Origin: Welwitschia mirabilis
Taxonomy: Eukaryota > Gnetophyta > Gnetopsida > Welwitschiales
Assembly: GCA_051453625.1 (NCBI GenBank)
Contig: JBOZIK010000001.1
Coordinates: forward strand, 128,342,917 to 128,365,531
DNA length: 22,615 bases
Direction: 5' to 3'
Shown here: in pieces, positions 1-9,750 of the stretch
How the letters are laid out: each line of letters starts with the position of its first letter
Numbering within the stretch: the stretch's first letter is position 1
Program-made: the position numbers and the translations under genes
The notes under the pieces: generated by a model
What the model saw: the letters and a program-made list of their open reading frames with translations, nothing else
Databases searched by the model: none
What the model was told of the DNA's origin: nothing

Positions 1-341
1 TAAATCTATGTCATTTACATTTCCATTTACTTGCATTTCATCTTCATTCATCTTGCATTGCATTTACTTGAGTTATTTCCTTTTAGTTTTTATAAAGATA
101 AAAAAAACTAAAATACATTAATGAAATCAATTCTCTAACTCTAACCCTAGTTCTTTTCTTGAAATTATGACATTTAAGTGAACTCTTATCTATATTAACG
201 TGTGTTTTTCTATAAGTTATTTGATTTACAAGTTTACCTAAAGAGCTTTAGGATTGCATAAATTCACACCACAATACCAGTTCTTCTCATGATGGTGTCT
301 CTTTATATTCTTGTGTCTCTTCATACCCTCATCTTCTCTAC

Positions 342-350
342 TATAAATAG
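342..350 (+). promoter_or_regulatory. LTR promoter core (TATA box), copy C
   Basis: TATAAATAG is preceded by a C/T-rich stretch and followed by a pyrimidine-rich segment ending near TTTGAGAAA. The same core and downstream segment recur at 18931-18939 on the plus strand and, as complement, at 9549-9558 and 16288-16297. Conservation in four LTR copies supports a real LTR promoter; transcription would be expected to start about 30 bases downstream. Confidence 0.65.
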
Positions 351-810
351 GACTTTCTTCTCCTCATATTTTCATATCTTTGAGAAATCCTTTGTTATTG
401 AATCTTTACAACATTAAAGTTGAAGCTTGGAAAATCTTGAATCTTTGTAATCTTAAAACATCCTTAAAGTCTTTAGATATTACAACCAAATACAGGTATG
501 GTTTCATTTAATTCTTGCATTCTTAATTAGTCCTATTCTTATATGCATCTTTAGATGTATTTCTATGTTTTTTTATTTTATTGCAATCATCTTAAAATTG
601 TTTATATTTCTATGTTATCACTTCTTGAGAAATTGCAATCTTGATCACGAATTTTTGTTTATATTATCTTATTGAAAAAATCTTTAAGAAATTGAATGAG
701 AATGTAATCCAAGTTATTCTTGTCATGGAACTACATTTTTGTTTATATATCTTGCTCATACTTCTTATGATATCTTAGATCTTATGATATTATAAAAATG
801 AGTATTTCAC

Positions 811-946
811 AGATTCTTCAATGAGGCAATGGAATGTGAGAATCCATAGATTGTTGAATGAGACAATGGAATTGATAGAACCATAGATCGGCAAATGATG
901 CAGTGGGCTCCATAGACTACTAAATGAGGTAGTGAAGTAAGAGAAT
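811..946 (+). repeat. Tandem repeat inside LTR copy C, ~37-bp unit, four copies
   Basis: Imperfect units start with AGA(T/C) and run at 811-847, 848-884, 885-913 and 914-946. The first two are 37 bp, the third is shortened to 29 bp. Units share AATGAGGCAATGG-like cores and end in CCAT. The array sits about 470-600 bp downstream of the TATA box, the same relative place as the tandem arrays in copies A and B. Confidence 0.75.
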
Positions 947-1420
947 ATATAAAATAAATATTATGAGAAATCCACAAATTACCAAATTTTGTAGTGGAGG
1001 AAAATGAAAAATTTATAGAAAAATAAGTTATTCTCATATCATTTCTATAAGATCATTATTTGAAATTCTTGAAATGATCATTGTTTCTTGGAAATTCTTG
1101 ATTTGGGTCTTATTTATCCTAACTCTTAGAATTCTTCAATCTTTATCTTGTCTTGCCTTGATCATACTAGAAGATATGAAGATTTCATAATTCTTACTCC
1201 ATATTTCTTATGTAAATAGCTGGAAAAACTAGAGCTTAATTACTGAGGAGGGCATCGAGAAGTGAAGATTATCATTCTAGTTTATGTTGAAAAATTACTT
1301 TGGAGTGAAATTTGTAGCTCTTTTATGAATATTCAAAATTTTAATGATGTAATTATTATGATCTTGAGAATATTTCCCAAACTAAATTATGTGTATTCTT
1401 GATTATATCTTCTTGAATTT

Positions 1421-1834
1421 GCAATAACCAATGTAATAAATTCTGATTTTCTTGTTAAAATTCCCCATATTTTCTTTATCGATTTTCTTGTTAAATACTT
1501 CTATATTCAAATTGTAGAATCTTTAATATATAACTTGTTATAATAATTATTAATTTTATAGAAGTATCATAATATCATAATTTTAATTATTATTAAATTA
1601 ATCATTATTATAATAGGTTATTTTTAATTATTATGAAATGATCGAATATTTAAGGTATTATGGGAGAGAGGGCTATAATAAGAGGAGAATGAGAAGATTT
1701 CGTTTAGCAATAGAATAAAGAAAAGGTTAAGTTCTTTTTATTTAAATAAAGTAATATTTAAATAATAAATATTATATAATTATAATGTTTTTAATTATAG
1801 CTATTATTGGAAAAGTGGAGTGTGTGGAGAATTT
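1421..1834. other. AT-rich stretch without recognised feature
   Basis: Very AT-rich sequence with ATTATTA/TAATAAT runs around 1530-1640 and a short purine-rich patch at 1660-1700. It could be the diverged tail of LTR copy C or unrelated filler. I see no coding potential and no RNA gene. Confidence 0.4.
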
Positions 1835-1835
1835 A

Positions 1836-1890
1836 GGACTTAAACCCCTAACCTTTTCCTTGACTACCATTTTACTTTACCATTATATCA
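1836..1890 (-). mobile_element. tRNA-derived SINE-like fossil 1
   Basis: On the minus strand a B-box-like GGTTTAAGTCC (1836-1846) lies downstream of an A-box-like TGATATAATGGTAAAG (1875-1890). The overall span is about 55 bp, the geometry of a tRNA internal promoter. The B box differs from GGTTCRANTCC mainly at the CG position, as expected for methylation decay. No cloverleaf is apparent, so a decayed SINE head fits better than a functional tRNA. Body and 3' end were not delimited. Confidence 0.35.
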
Positions 1891-1994
1891 AGAAGCACAT
1901 GTTGAAAATGAAAACATTTTGAATATATTTAAGTTGTGATATTATTTTATAAATGCAACTATTAATTAAAAAGAAAATTTAATGATTTAGAAGC

Positions 1995-2042
1995 AAACTC
2001 AAGTCACCATCTTAACATGATAGGTACCCTACCATTACACTA
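1995..2042 (-). mobile_element. tRNA-derived SINE-like fossil 2
   Basis: The minus strand reads TAGTGTAATGGTAGG (2028-2042, A-box-like) and then GACTTGAGTTT (1995-2005, B-box-like), a span of about 48 bp. It lies about 150 bp from a similar fossil in the same orientation. The A box is better preserved than the B box. A degraded tRNA pseudogene is the alternative. Confidence 0.3.
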
Positions 2043-2389
2043 ATCAAGGGCAGATGTTCCACAAAAAAAGGCCTCAAATATAATTAAACTAATACCATCA
2101 TATCCAATCTTGATCTCAGTCTTGGTCTTAGACACTCTTCTTCTGTGCATAAAAAGCATGACAAAAATGAAACTTACTACATCGTATGCATAAACAAACA
2201 AATGGATGATTAAATGAATGGTCTATAAAGTGAAGCATTTTGATTTTGTAACTCAAAGAAACAATAACTAAATAATGGTATTAAGCAAAGGCCTAAAGAA
2301 GCTTCTAAAAATATTCTATTTTGTTTTTTGTTTAGAGATGATCAAGAGAAAGTCAAAGGAAAAGATGAAGGAGGAGGTGCAACATTAGT

Positions 2390-2815
2390 AGTTGATACAT
2401 AACACTTCCATGGGCAATTTCCATGACATGAATCTTCTCACACTTCATGGCTTATGTGTCGAGGGTGTTCAATGCCCTTTCATCTATGAGTTCATATATT
2501 TAATGATGTTGAATCTTTTCTCTTCTAGAAGGAATGTTATACCATTACACTTAGCCTCATCATGGATCTTGAAACCATCTATGAAGGCTTGTGTATAATG
2601 CTTCATAAAAAAAAAAATCTACATCATAAAGGCTATTGGAAATCATACCTTTAGCTTTCCACTTACTAATGCCTCTATTGATGGATAAACCTATACACTC
2701 ATTACACCATGCTAGCTCTTCAACCTCTTTAAGACAAAGAGAGCATAGAAAGTGCACAATCCATTGGAAACATAAAGAACCTGAAAAGTAAACAATCCAC
2801 TAAAGATTGATAAAT
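2390..2815 (-). pseudogene. Unrecognised cysteine-rich coding fossil with frameshifts
   Basis: Read on the minus strand, a coherent, non-low-complexity protein appears in pieces. The first, from about 2790 down to 2620, contains CSLC...WCNEC, a C-x2-C-x9-C-x2-C spacing reminiscent of a zinc-binding site, followed by KWKAKGMISNSLYDVDF. The frame breaks in an A-run at 2607-2617 and resumes with IDGFKIHDEAKCNGITFLLE. A third piece near 2490-2390 reads YELIDERALNTLDT, a stop, then AMKCEKIHVMEIAHGS. A possible splice acceptor (CTTTTCAG on this strand) lies just upstream near 2790. I do not recognise the family. It may be a dead host-gene fragment or part of an unrecognised transposon. Intact function is excluded by the stops and shifts. 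Confidence 0.4.
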
Positions 2816-3238
2816 GAAGGTTAGAGAAATGAGCAAAATTCCTCTATCAAATGAACTTCTATGAAAAGAAGAAATTGTAGAGAGGCACATGTTTGGATCC
2901 CCTATAGAAAATGCTTCATTTTTAAGCTGCGACTTAGGATCCATATAGAGCCATATGTATAAAATGATTCATAGGTGGCCTATGATTTTCCTTAGGGCTC
3001 TTACATCTTGAGTATTTACTAGTCTTCTTCCATTTATGCTCATGTATAGTGATCATCTGGAGTCTTAATCATGAGGAAGATCCTTAACCATAGATTAATG
3101 GATGAATAAAATCATCTATCTAAAGTTCTTTTCCTCCTACAATGGCAATGCAATAGCACTATGATGTCTACTAAAATCTTATAGCTCTTTCCCTTCTATC
3201 TATGCAACTAATCTTGTAGCTCTTTCCATCTTATATAA
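2816..3238. repeat. Anonymous DNA ending in a short tandem duplication at a gap
   Basis: No coding or RNA feature is visible. At the right edge TCTT(A/G)TAGCTCTTTCC occurs twice, at 3177 and 3212, a period of 35 bp, directly beside the N gap. A longer tandem array may be collapsed there. Confidence 0.4.
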
Positions 3239-3338
3239 NNNNNNNNNNNNNNNNNNNNNNNNNNNNNNNNNNNNNNNNNNNNNNNNNNNNNNNNNNNNNN
3301 NNNNNNNNNNNNNNNNNNNNNNNNNNNNNNNNNNNNNN
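3239..3338. other. Assembly gap (100 N)
   Basis: Exactly 100 N, the usual placeholder for a gap of unknown length. Confidence 0.98.
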
Positions 3339-5303
3339 TATATTCTAGCTCAAAGGAATATTAATCTTTGCATAGTTAATCTTTTCTTTAATACATGAAG
3401 TATCAGAATAAGCTTGATATACCTCCAAATATGCTAAGCATTTCATGTTTTAGTAACCATCCTATTAATTCTCCATAATTGTCAAAATTACATCCAAACT
3501 TATACAAATGTCCTACAAAATATTTAAAATACATCATCAAATTCCTACAAATTGGCATCACAACATAACCCCTTGTCAGTCCCTAACAAAGTAAGTGATC
3601 AACTATATTGCAAGCCAATTTGACTAAGAAAACCAGCAATTAAAAAATGTAATTTTGAATTAAATTTTTGTCATGTAGGAATGGACATCAAAAATCAATT
3701 AACTAACATATTTATAACCCCTTACTTAAACAAAATGTAATAGGAGAAATGAATGTTATACACATCAAAAATCATAAAATTTAAATAATGATAACTCATA
3801 AAATAATAATGTGAATTCATAATTTAAGATAGTAATACTGAAACTAATGTGTAAAACTAAGTAGTGATAACTCAAGGAAAAAAAAAGATGCATACAAGTT
3901 TATTAATGTATTTTAAAAAGGACAAAGTAGAAAGAGTAATAATAACACTCTTTTTCAATATGTTTAGATTTCTTGATAAATAGTTGTAGAAAAACTTTGT
4001 GAGTGTGCTTCTGTGCTATTGCTAGATAAAGTTCATAAAATTTTATTCAAGTAACATAAAATCATATCTAAACATCTCATCAAAAATATGTATCGTGGAA
4101 GCTTAAAAATGATCCTTTTAAATTAAAAATTTTGCTCAATATCTCTCAAGAAGCTCAAAAATATGTCTTTCCTCCCCCTCCCTCCAAAAATCCACAAGTA
4201 AAGCAAGACATCCTAGATTACAATAGAGTGAAAAGGATGATTATCATCTTCTCTGTCATGGAGGTGATAGATATGGAATGGCACTGAATAAATGAGATTT
4301 TGTAAAAGATAGGGAAAGAAAAATAGAAAAAATTTGAAAGTAACCAAGCATTAAAAAAGTAGCAGAAAATTGGAAAGAAGTTAAAAAGTGAAGAATTATC
4401 CTAAAAAACATAATCATGGTGAAAAGAGACTTATGAAAAAATGGTGTTAAAGAGAGAAGAATGCACTCAGTAAAAGGACGTAATGCTCAAAAGAACCCCT
4501 CAAATATGGCTAAACTCAGTAAGCATGAAAAAGTAAGAACTAAACTCAAAAGCATCATCATCACCTGTCAAAAAGAGAAACAACCACCCTCATGATTAGA
4601 AGCTATGAGTAAAATCAATAAAAAACTATGAAATGATTAGATTCATAATATTATTTTAAAAAATTATGGAAATGACTTTAAAAAATCCCACAAAATAGCT
4701 AAAGAAAAATAAAAATGAAAATCAAGAATGAGGAACAGAAAGAATATCTTTACTTATCCTAAATTCTAACTTAACAATTTCACCTAGTAAAAATCATAAA
4801 ATCACCTGATAAAAAATGCATAACAGTATGTTAAAACTCATAAAGTACCATTCAAATATGTAGTTATTATAAATGATGTTAAGTATATCTAATGTTATCA
4901 AATAATAAATGATAAGATAAGAAGCTATTAAAACATGAACTCATTAGCTCACATATTAAAATAATACTAGAATACCAAAAAAGTGGAATGATCATGTGGA
5001 AGTACTATATGCTAAAGAAGTCTAGAAAATAAGCAATGCCTATGATGATACTAGGGATATTACCAATCTCATAGCCTCTAAGTAAAATTTTATTTTGGCA
5101 TGATGAGGGAAGTGTAACTACTATCAGAGAAGTAAGAACCTATATACCACAACCAATTAACCCCCTAGTAGAGTTTCCATAGTTATCATATCACACTACC
5201 AAAGGCCTCTCTCAGAAAAATTTAATCTAATGCACTTGCAGTAGGCCATTATAATGATCATGGTGTTAGCTAAGATATGAAAGATTATGGTCTTTATTTC
5301 TTT

Positions 5304-5308
<5 letters not shown>
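3339..5308. other. AT-rich region, nothing recognised
   Basis: About 2 kb of A-rich sequence with only very short frames. I looked for LTR termini, PBS or polypurine tracts, gag/pol motifs and tRNA boxes and found none I could defend. Confidence 0.5.

Positions 5309-5400
<92 letters not shown>
5309..5400 (+). repeat. Compound microsatellite (TC)n-ATC-(TG)n
   Basis: An uninterrupted TC run fills 5309-5367 (about 29 units), followed by ATC and a TG run at 5371-5400 (15 units). On the minus strand it translates to His/Thr and Arg/Glu runs, which are an artefact of the repeat. Confidence 0.97.
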
Positions 5401-5402
<2 letters not shown>

Positions 5403-6259
5403 TTTCTTTGTGTGAATATTATCTCTGATGTTTGTTGTCTTTATTGATATAATTATCATTATAAATTAATTAATTAATAATCAATAAATTATTTTTTTTT
5501 GAAGATTTCTTATGAGTTTGCTAAGCATGAATATTAAAAAAGGATCCATTATAATCGCATTAGCACTTAAAAATTTAAATAGGATTTGTCATCAAAATGG
5601 TCTATATGGCACTCTACATGATTACACAGTCTACATGGTTTTCATCCTTGTACCAATAGTCTTCTTAGTAATGGGGTTTATAGAATGGAGTATGATTATG
5701 CAACAAATAAATAACAATGATGTAACATTTATCAAGTTAAATTATGGAGTAGTAGATCTTGCATTTTAATCTCTGTGAAACCTTCTTAGAACCCTCCTCT
5801 AAAATAAACTATGTTTAATCTATATGAGTACAATTCAAACTCTTAAGTCTTCTCTTAATTTAGATGGTAGCTTAAGGGGTCTTAGGTGGAAAATGTATAC
5901 AAGAGGTCTTGTATTAGATTCTTTCTAATAACATTTTTATAATTAAAACCTATGGGTAGCACAAATTTTAATATATTAGGCCAAATTATTACTTAAATAA
6001 AAATTCAATAGACTTATATGAATTACAAGATATCTCCCTTATTTTGTAATTATGCTTAGTTTCTTGGCCATTAATGCATGGTATTGATAGTACAGTTAAA
6101 ATTATTTTGGCTGATTCCACATTATCTTATCTAAATATTAAGTCTTAACTCTTATGGGGCCTTAATTAGTCATCTATAAACTTAATTTATAAAATTCAAA
6201 CCTTAAATAATCTTTTAAATGTATGTAAGTATATTTAGATATATGAATATTTAGCTATA
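5401..6259. other. AT-rich region, nothing recognised
   Basis: An 85-codon plus-strand frame at 5512-5769 is hydrophobic in its middle but shows no family motif and no coding neighbour; I treat it as chance. No RNA gene or repeat border is visible. Confidence 0.45.
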
Positions 6260-6412
6260 ATAATAATGAAATTACCATATAGTATTATAGATATAATTAA
6301 ATTTGGAATCTCTCATATTAGTTTAAGAGCATTTAATAGAAAATCTCAATTATTACAATAATTATTTTATTTTCATTAAAAGTTTGAGTTGTATTAAAAT
6401 CTAGGTCTTACA
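6260..6412 (+). mobile_element. 3' end of a plus-strand LTR
   Basis: The segment ends in AAAATCTAGGTCTTACA directly before a primer-binding site. This resembles the complement of the 53-54-bp-shorter (inner) terminus of copies A and B, which reads AAAATTAGGGCATTACA. The CA end followed by three bases and the PBS is the normal LTR/interior junction. The start is uncertain. It may be the tail of copy C, separated from it by inserted DNA. Confidence 0.5.
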
Positions 6413-6415
6413 TTT

Positions 6416-6432
6416 TAGTATTAGAGTCAAGG
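6416..6432 (+). promoter_or_regulatory. Primer-binding site (initiator Met tRNA type), plus-strand element
   Basis: TAGTATTAGAGTCAAGG matches the common plant PBS TGGTATCAGAGC with G-to-A and C-to-T changes. It starts three bases after the LTR terminal CA and marks where minus-strand DNA synthesis would have been primed. Confidence 0.6.
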
Positions 6433-6611
6433 TTTGCAAACTCACTGGGCATACCTACTGTTAAGCTTGTGATTTCACTAGGAATATGTTGTTAAGCTAT
6501 TGTAAGAGTGTAGGTTGCAATTCCATGTGGCATAACTACTATTAAAGTTGTAAGTTTTAATATGGAAATTTAGGTTTGTTGTATGTGTAGTTTGATTCTC
6601 ATAGGATTAAC
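6433..6611 (+). repeat. Leader with ~40-bp imperfect tandem repeats
   Basis: Between PBS and gag, related units recur, for example CACTGGGCATACCTACTGTT (near 6453) and TGTGGCATAACTACTATTAA (near 6526), with weaker units between and after. The complement of 14760-14850, the leader of the minus-strand element, carries similar units, which ties both elements to one family. Confidence 0.5.
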
Positions 6612-6867
6612 ATAACCCCAAGAAGGATAGTAAATCGATCAAATAAAGGTACAACATTAGTAAATCTAGTTAACAAGTTAGTGGGTGAGATTCATGATCA
6701 AAGAAATAGGAGGAAAGATGGTGATTCTATTAAGAAAATGATGATGTAATTTAAGAGGGCAAATGCTTCTTTCGAAGGTATCAATAATGCAACAAATATA
6801 GAAGCATAATTAATTTTCATGCAAAATGAATTAGAATCTTACTAAAAAATAAAAGGCAATATTAGTA

Positions 6868-6877
6868 NNNNNNNNNN
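6868..6877. other. Short gap (10 N)
   Basis: Ten N immediately before TTC and a 29-A homopolymer, probably an unresolved low-complexity spot. Confidence 0.95.
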
Positions 6878-6880
6878 TTC

Positions 6881-6909
<29 letters not shown>
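6881..6909 (+). repeat. A29 homopolymer within gag
   Basis: Twenty-nine consecutive A residues lie inside the decayed gag. They could be the tail of a small retroposed insertion hidden in the adjacent gap, or a sequencing/assembly slip. Confidence 0.9.
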
Positions 6910-6913
<4 letters not shown>

Positions 6914-7513
6914 GCATCATTTCCAATACCTATGATAGTGGAAGAATTTGGATGAAGATGTAGAGGTAGATACATCTCAGAATTTTTTATAAATGCAAAG
7001 GCCAACAAATTCTATAACCTTAGACAAATATGAGTACAAATTTATAGAAATTTTAAGATATGTTCTTAAATTAGTTGGTAGTGAAGAAGTAAAATCTAGA
7101 ATATTTTTTGTTGGTCTTCATCCAGCAATTTAAATCAACTTAAATTATTTTAACTAAAGACCATTGTAGAAGCCTTAGAGAAGGCCAAACTTAGTGAAGA
7201 GTTATGGAACATGAATAATGATCTCAAAGAGAAAAGGAAAATATCTCGATATAATAGAAGAATAAAATCATGGAAGAAATCTTTCAACCAAAGTATAGGA
7301 ATAATGAGAGGAAGAGGTAGAGTAAATATGGCTATAGTCAATACTAGAGAAACACATTAATCACAAGAAAGAAAGTAGACTCAAGCAACTACAGGAAGAG
7401 GTAGATTTGTAGGACCATTAAGAAATGATCAGTTTTTTAAAAATACAACTAATGATTTCAAGAACTTAAGGTGTTTTCTATATTAGGGACCTCATTATGT
7501 CACGAATTGCCCT

Positions 7514-8241
7514 GACAGGAAGAAATAAGAAGTAGCTACAAAAAATAGATATAAGATATCATTCAGTTAGATCCAGAGGCTATTTGATTAAAACCACTTT
7601 TCTTTATAATCCTATTGAAGTTTTTATGGAAAGATCTACTACTATTGATGGGAAATCAAATAATGTAAATATAGATAAGGGTACATAAGAAACTAAGATT
7701 TGTAACATAAATTCTATTCTTTGGGAGTCTTTTCTTTGACATATAGGCAAAGAAACAAAAGCTATGCAAATTACCAATGAGACTAAAATTCTAGTGAACA
7801 ACAATAGTAAGAAGATGGGGAAAGAAGATGCTAATGTTAACAATGAGCCTCACAAGTTGCAAAAAGAATATATTAATGGTGACAATGAATTAAAGAAGAG
7901 AAAGTATCATGTTAATATTGAGTCTATGAAGATAGAATATGATATGCTTAAGGTTGAAGGTAACATCAACAAGATTGCAAAGAGAAATGATGAAGAATAA
8001 AATTCTCTCAAATAAGAAAATTAAAGTTATCTAAATGATGTAGAAATTAATTCCATTGAGGATGTAAGTAGGAATAAAAAACCAATACAAGAAATTAACT
8101 CTTTATCACACTGAATGAAAATCCTCGAGCACCTCAGGTAGATATAGTTAAAGTTTGCTTCATTAGCATGCAAAATTATGCCTTTATATTATCATGATAT
8201 GTTGGTAGATAAAAGTGAAGAGGTATTACTTACATCAATGG
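7514..8241 (+). other. Interior of the plus-strand LTR element, no pol seen
   Basis: Where protease and reverse transcriptase would follow gag, I find neither a DTG/DSG protease site nor a YxDD motif. A 78-codon Lys/Asn/Glu-rich frame (7764-8000) begins MQITNETKILVNNNSKK and resembles nothing I know. It may be a gag-tail remnant or chance in A-rich DNA. The segment ends abruptly at TG (8242), where the minus-strand LTR begins. Confidence 0.45.
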
Positions 8242-8279
8242 TGTAATAACTTGATTTTCAATCAAAAAGACTTCATGTT

Positions 8280-8291
8280 GCTTTGATACCC
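8280..8291 (-). promoter_or_regulatory. Fossil PBS inside LTR copy A
   Basis: The complement reads GGGTATCAAAGC, close to TGGTATCAGAGC, three bases from an older-looking LTR end (TGTAATGCCC at 8295). Because the LTR end shared with copy B lies 53 bp further out, this PBS is inside the LTR and would not be used. Confidence 0.55.
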
Positions 8292-8892
8292 AATTGTAAT
8301 GCCCTAATTTTAACCCCTAAACTATGAATGTTACTTAATGTAATGTTTACAATGTTCTCATTACAAATGTGTACTAGATTAAATTTTATCATGCTTTAAA
8401 TCATATCTCAATCTATTACCAAAATTTTGTTATAAGGAGGCAATTACACCATGATAATAACATGTTAAATGATAAGTCAAATCATAATTAGCTTTAGAAA
8501 ATAATAGGTGAATAACATTCATAAAAAATTTACATTAATAGTATTCTTTCACATGTTATAACTGCAAGTACATAAAGCATGAAATAAGTAGAGAGGTATT
8601 CCAAACCATGAGCATCAAGTACTTCTTTGATCAATAACTAGAATCAATGCCAGTATCTCAACCTACACATATAATATGATATGGTATAAGAATTGTAAAA
8701 TCATCACAATTCCTAGTATGGTTCATGGCAAGGCTTAGGTGGAAAAGGGAAGTTTTAAGAACAAGAAAAGAATTCTAAAAAAAAAACTAGATATGTGACT
8801 AAGACAATTCAAGATTTGCAATGACCCACAAAATTCAATAATCCAAGTGCATCACAAAATATGATCAACAACATTTTCAACGTATTAAGTTG

Positions 8893-9070
8893 CACATCTC
8901 TAGGAGAGATAATTTACCATTTACTCTTTGAAGGAATTATTATAATCTGGATGCTCACATACACATCTCCAGAGGGGATAATTCACCCCTTTACTCTCTA
9001 GACGAATTATTGAAATCCAATAAACATGGTTAGAGAGGATAATTTTTACCCCATTACTCTCTAGGGCAAA
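8893..9070 (-). repeat. Tandem array in LTR copy A, three ~65-bp units
   Basis: Three units share CATCTC(T/C)AG AG(G/A)G(G/A)GATAATT..ACCCCTTTACTCTCT and GAATTATT. The GGGG...CCCC and AGAG...CTCT parts could pair as a short hairpin. The same array is present in copy B. Confidence 0.75.
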
Positions 9071-9548
9071 TTTTATTTAGCATTCTAAAATATATTCCAA
9101 TTATCAGTAAACAAATGGTCACTAGCTTAAACATGATGAGAAGGGTCAAGAAAGAGAAATCTTAAGTAAAACATGGCATTTGAATTATGTATAGAACTTA
9201 CAAGCTTTTGATACTATACAAAATAAACAAGCTTTTAAGGAATGCAAAACATGACAACAAAGAAAAATGCAAGAAGTATGTAAGAACATACAAGAATAAA
9301 ATGAAGGACCATAAATCATTTAAGCATGAAATGAAAAACCATAAGCCATAGAGAAAATAAGAAGAAATACCATAAAATAATACAAGAATTAAATAAAGAC
9401 CATAAACCATACTCGAAAATACAAAGATTCAAAGACTCTGGAGATTCCAAGCTTTAAGGTTCTAAGGCTTATCCAAGCTCCAAGATTAAGATGGAAAGAT
9501 TCAATAGTTAAAACTTTCTCAAGATGGAAATATGAGAAGAGAAGGGTT

Positions 9549-9558
9549 CTATTTATAG
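9549..9558 (-). promoter_or_regulatory. LTR promoter core (TATA box), copy A
   Basis: CTATTTATAG on the plus strand is CTATAAATAG on the minus strand. It is followed by AACCCTTCTCTTCTCATATT, the same downstream context as the other three copies. Confidence 0.65.
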
Positions 9559-9593
9559 TAAAAGTGTAGAATGATGAAAATACACCATAAGGA

Positions 9594-9750
9594 TGCGGTA
9601 GAGGTGGAGTAAGTAATATGGTGGAAGTGGTAAAGGTGGAGGAAGTGATGGAAGTGAAGTAGTGGAAGTGGTGTTCTGGAAGTAGTGGGAGGTGTGGAAG
9701 TGGGGGACATGGTGTGTGGAAGTGATGGAAGGCATGGAGTGATGGAAGTG
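9594..9750 (+). repeat. GTGGAA-type purine-rich repeat upstream of the LTR TATA box
   Basis: An irregular array of GTGGAAGTG/GATGGAAGTG units, nearly free of pyrimidines other than T on the plus strand. It lies in the U3 just before the copy A promoter. Copy B has a shorter version (16330-16432); copies C and D do not have it. Confidence 0.75.

Larger units (their letters stand above)
1..1420 (+). mobile_element. LTR body fragment, copy C (Ty3/gypsy-type family)
   Basis: This is a long terminal repeat read on the plus strand and missing its start, which would lie before the window. It carries a TATA box at 342-350, followed by a transcribed stretch (about 350-500) that matches three other LTRs here: copies A and B on the minus strand and copy D on the plus strand. 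Similarity to the reverse complement of copy A can be followed through the start of the transcribed part, and again around 1130-1220. After about 1350 it fades. No primer-binding site follows directly, so the right end is uncertain. No protein is encoded; short frames inside it are chance. Confidence 0.7.
6612..7513 (+). pseudogene. gag: Decayed Ty3/gypsy gag (capsid and zinc-knuckle)
   Basis: Gag is the structural capsid/nucleocapsid protein that packages retrotransposon RNA in cytoplasmic particles. The likely start codon is now ATA (6612, followed by ACCCCAAGAAGG, TPRR). In the same frame comes KLVGEIHDQRNRRKDGDSIK, then FKRANASFEG, a stop-interrupted EA-LIFMQNELES, matching the retrotrans_gag pattern of PPxFxG ... 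AxxWL ... ME. After a 10-N gap and an A-run, DKYEYKFIEILRYVLKLVG follows. One frameshift lies between 7130 and 7169, then come basic and RGRGR segments and a zinc knuckle at 7472-7510 of CX2CX3HX4C type, as in plant chromovirus-like gags. Its second Cys codon is now TAT and the next codon is a stop. Several in-frame stops show it is dead. Confidence 0.75.

Noticed and set aside
807-1037. 76-codon minus-strand frame in LTR copy C
   Set aside because: It runs antisense through the tandem repeat of the LTR and has no domain.
1836-2042. Functional tRNA genes
   Set aside because: Only A- and B-box-like motifs are present; B boxes are degraded and no cloverleaf is apparent.
5196-5459. Minus-strand frame with TH and RE runs
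   Set aside because: Direct translation of the TC/TG microsatellite.
5512-5769. 85-codon plus-strand frame with a hydrophobic middle
   Set aside because: No recognisable motif, AT-rich composition, no gene context; most likely chance.
8893-9070. Regularly spaced repeats that might suggest a CRISPR array
   Set aside because: Units are contiguous tandem repeats without unique spacers, inside a plant LTR.
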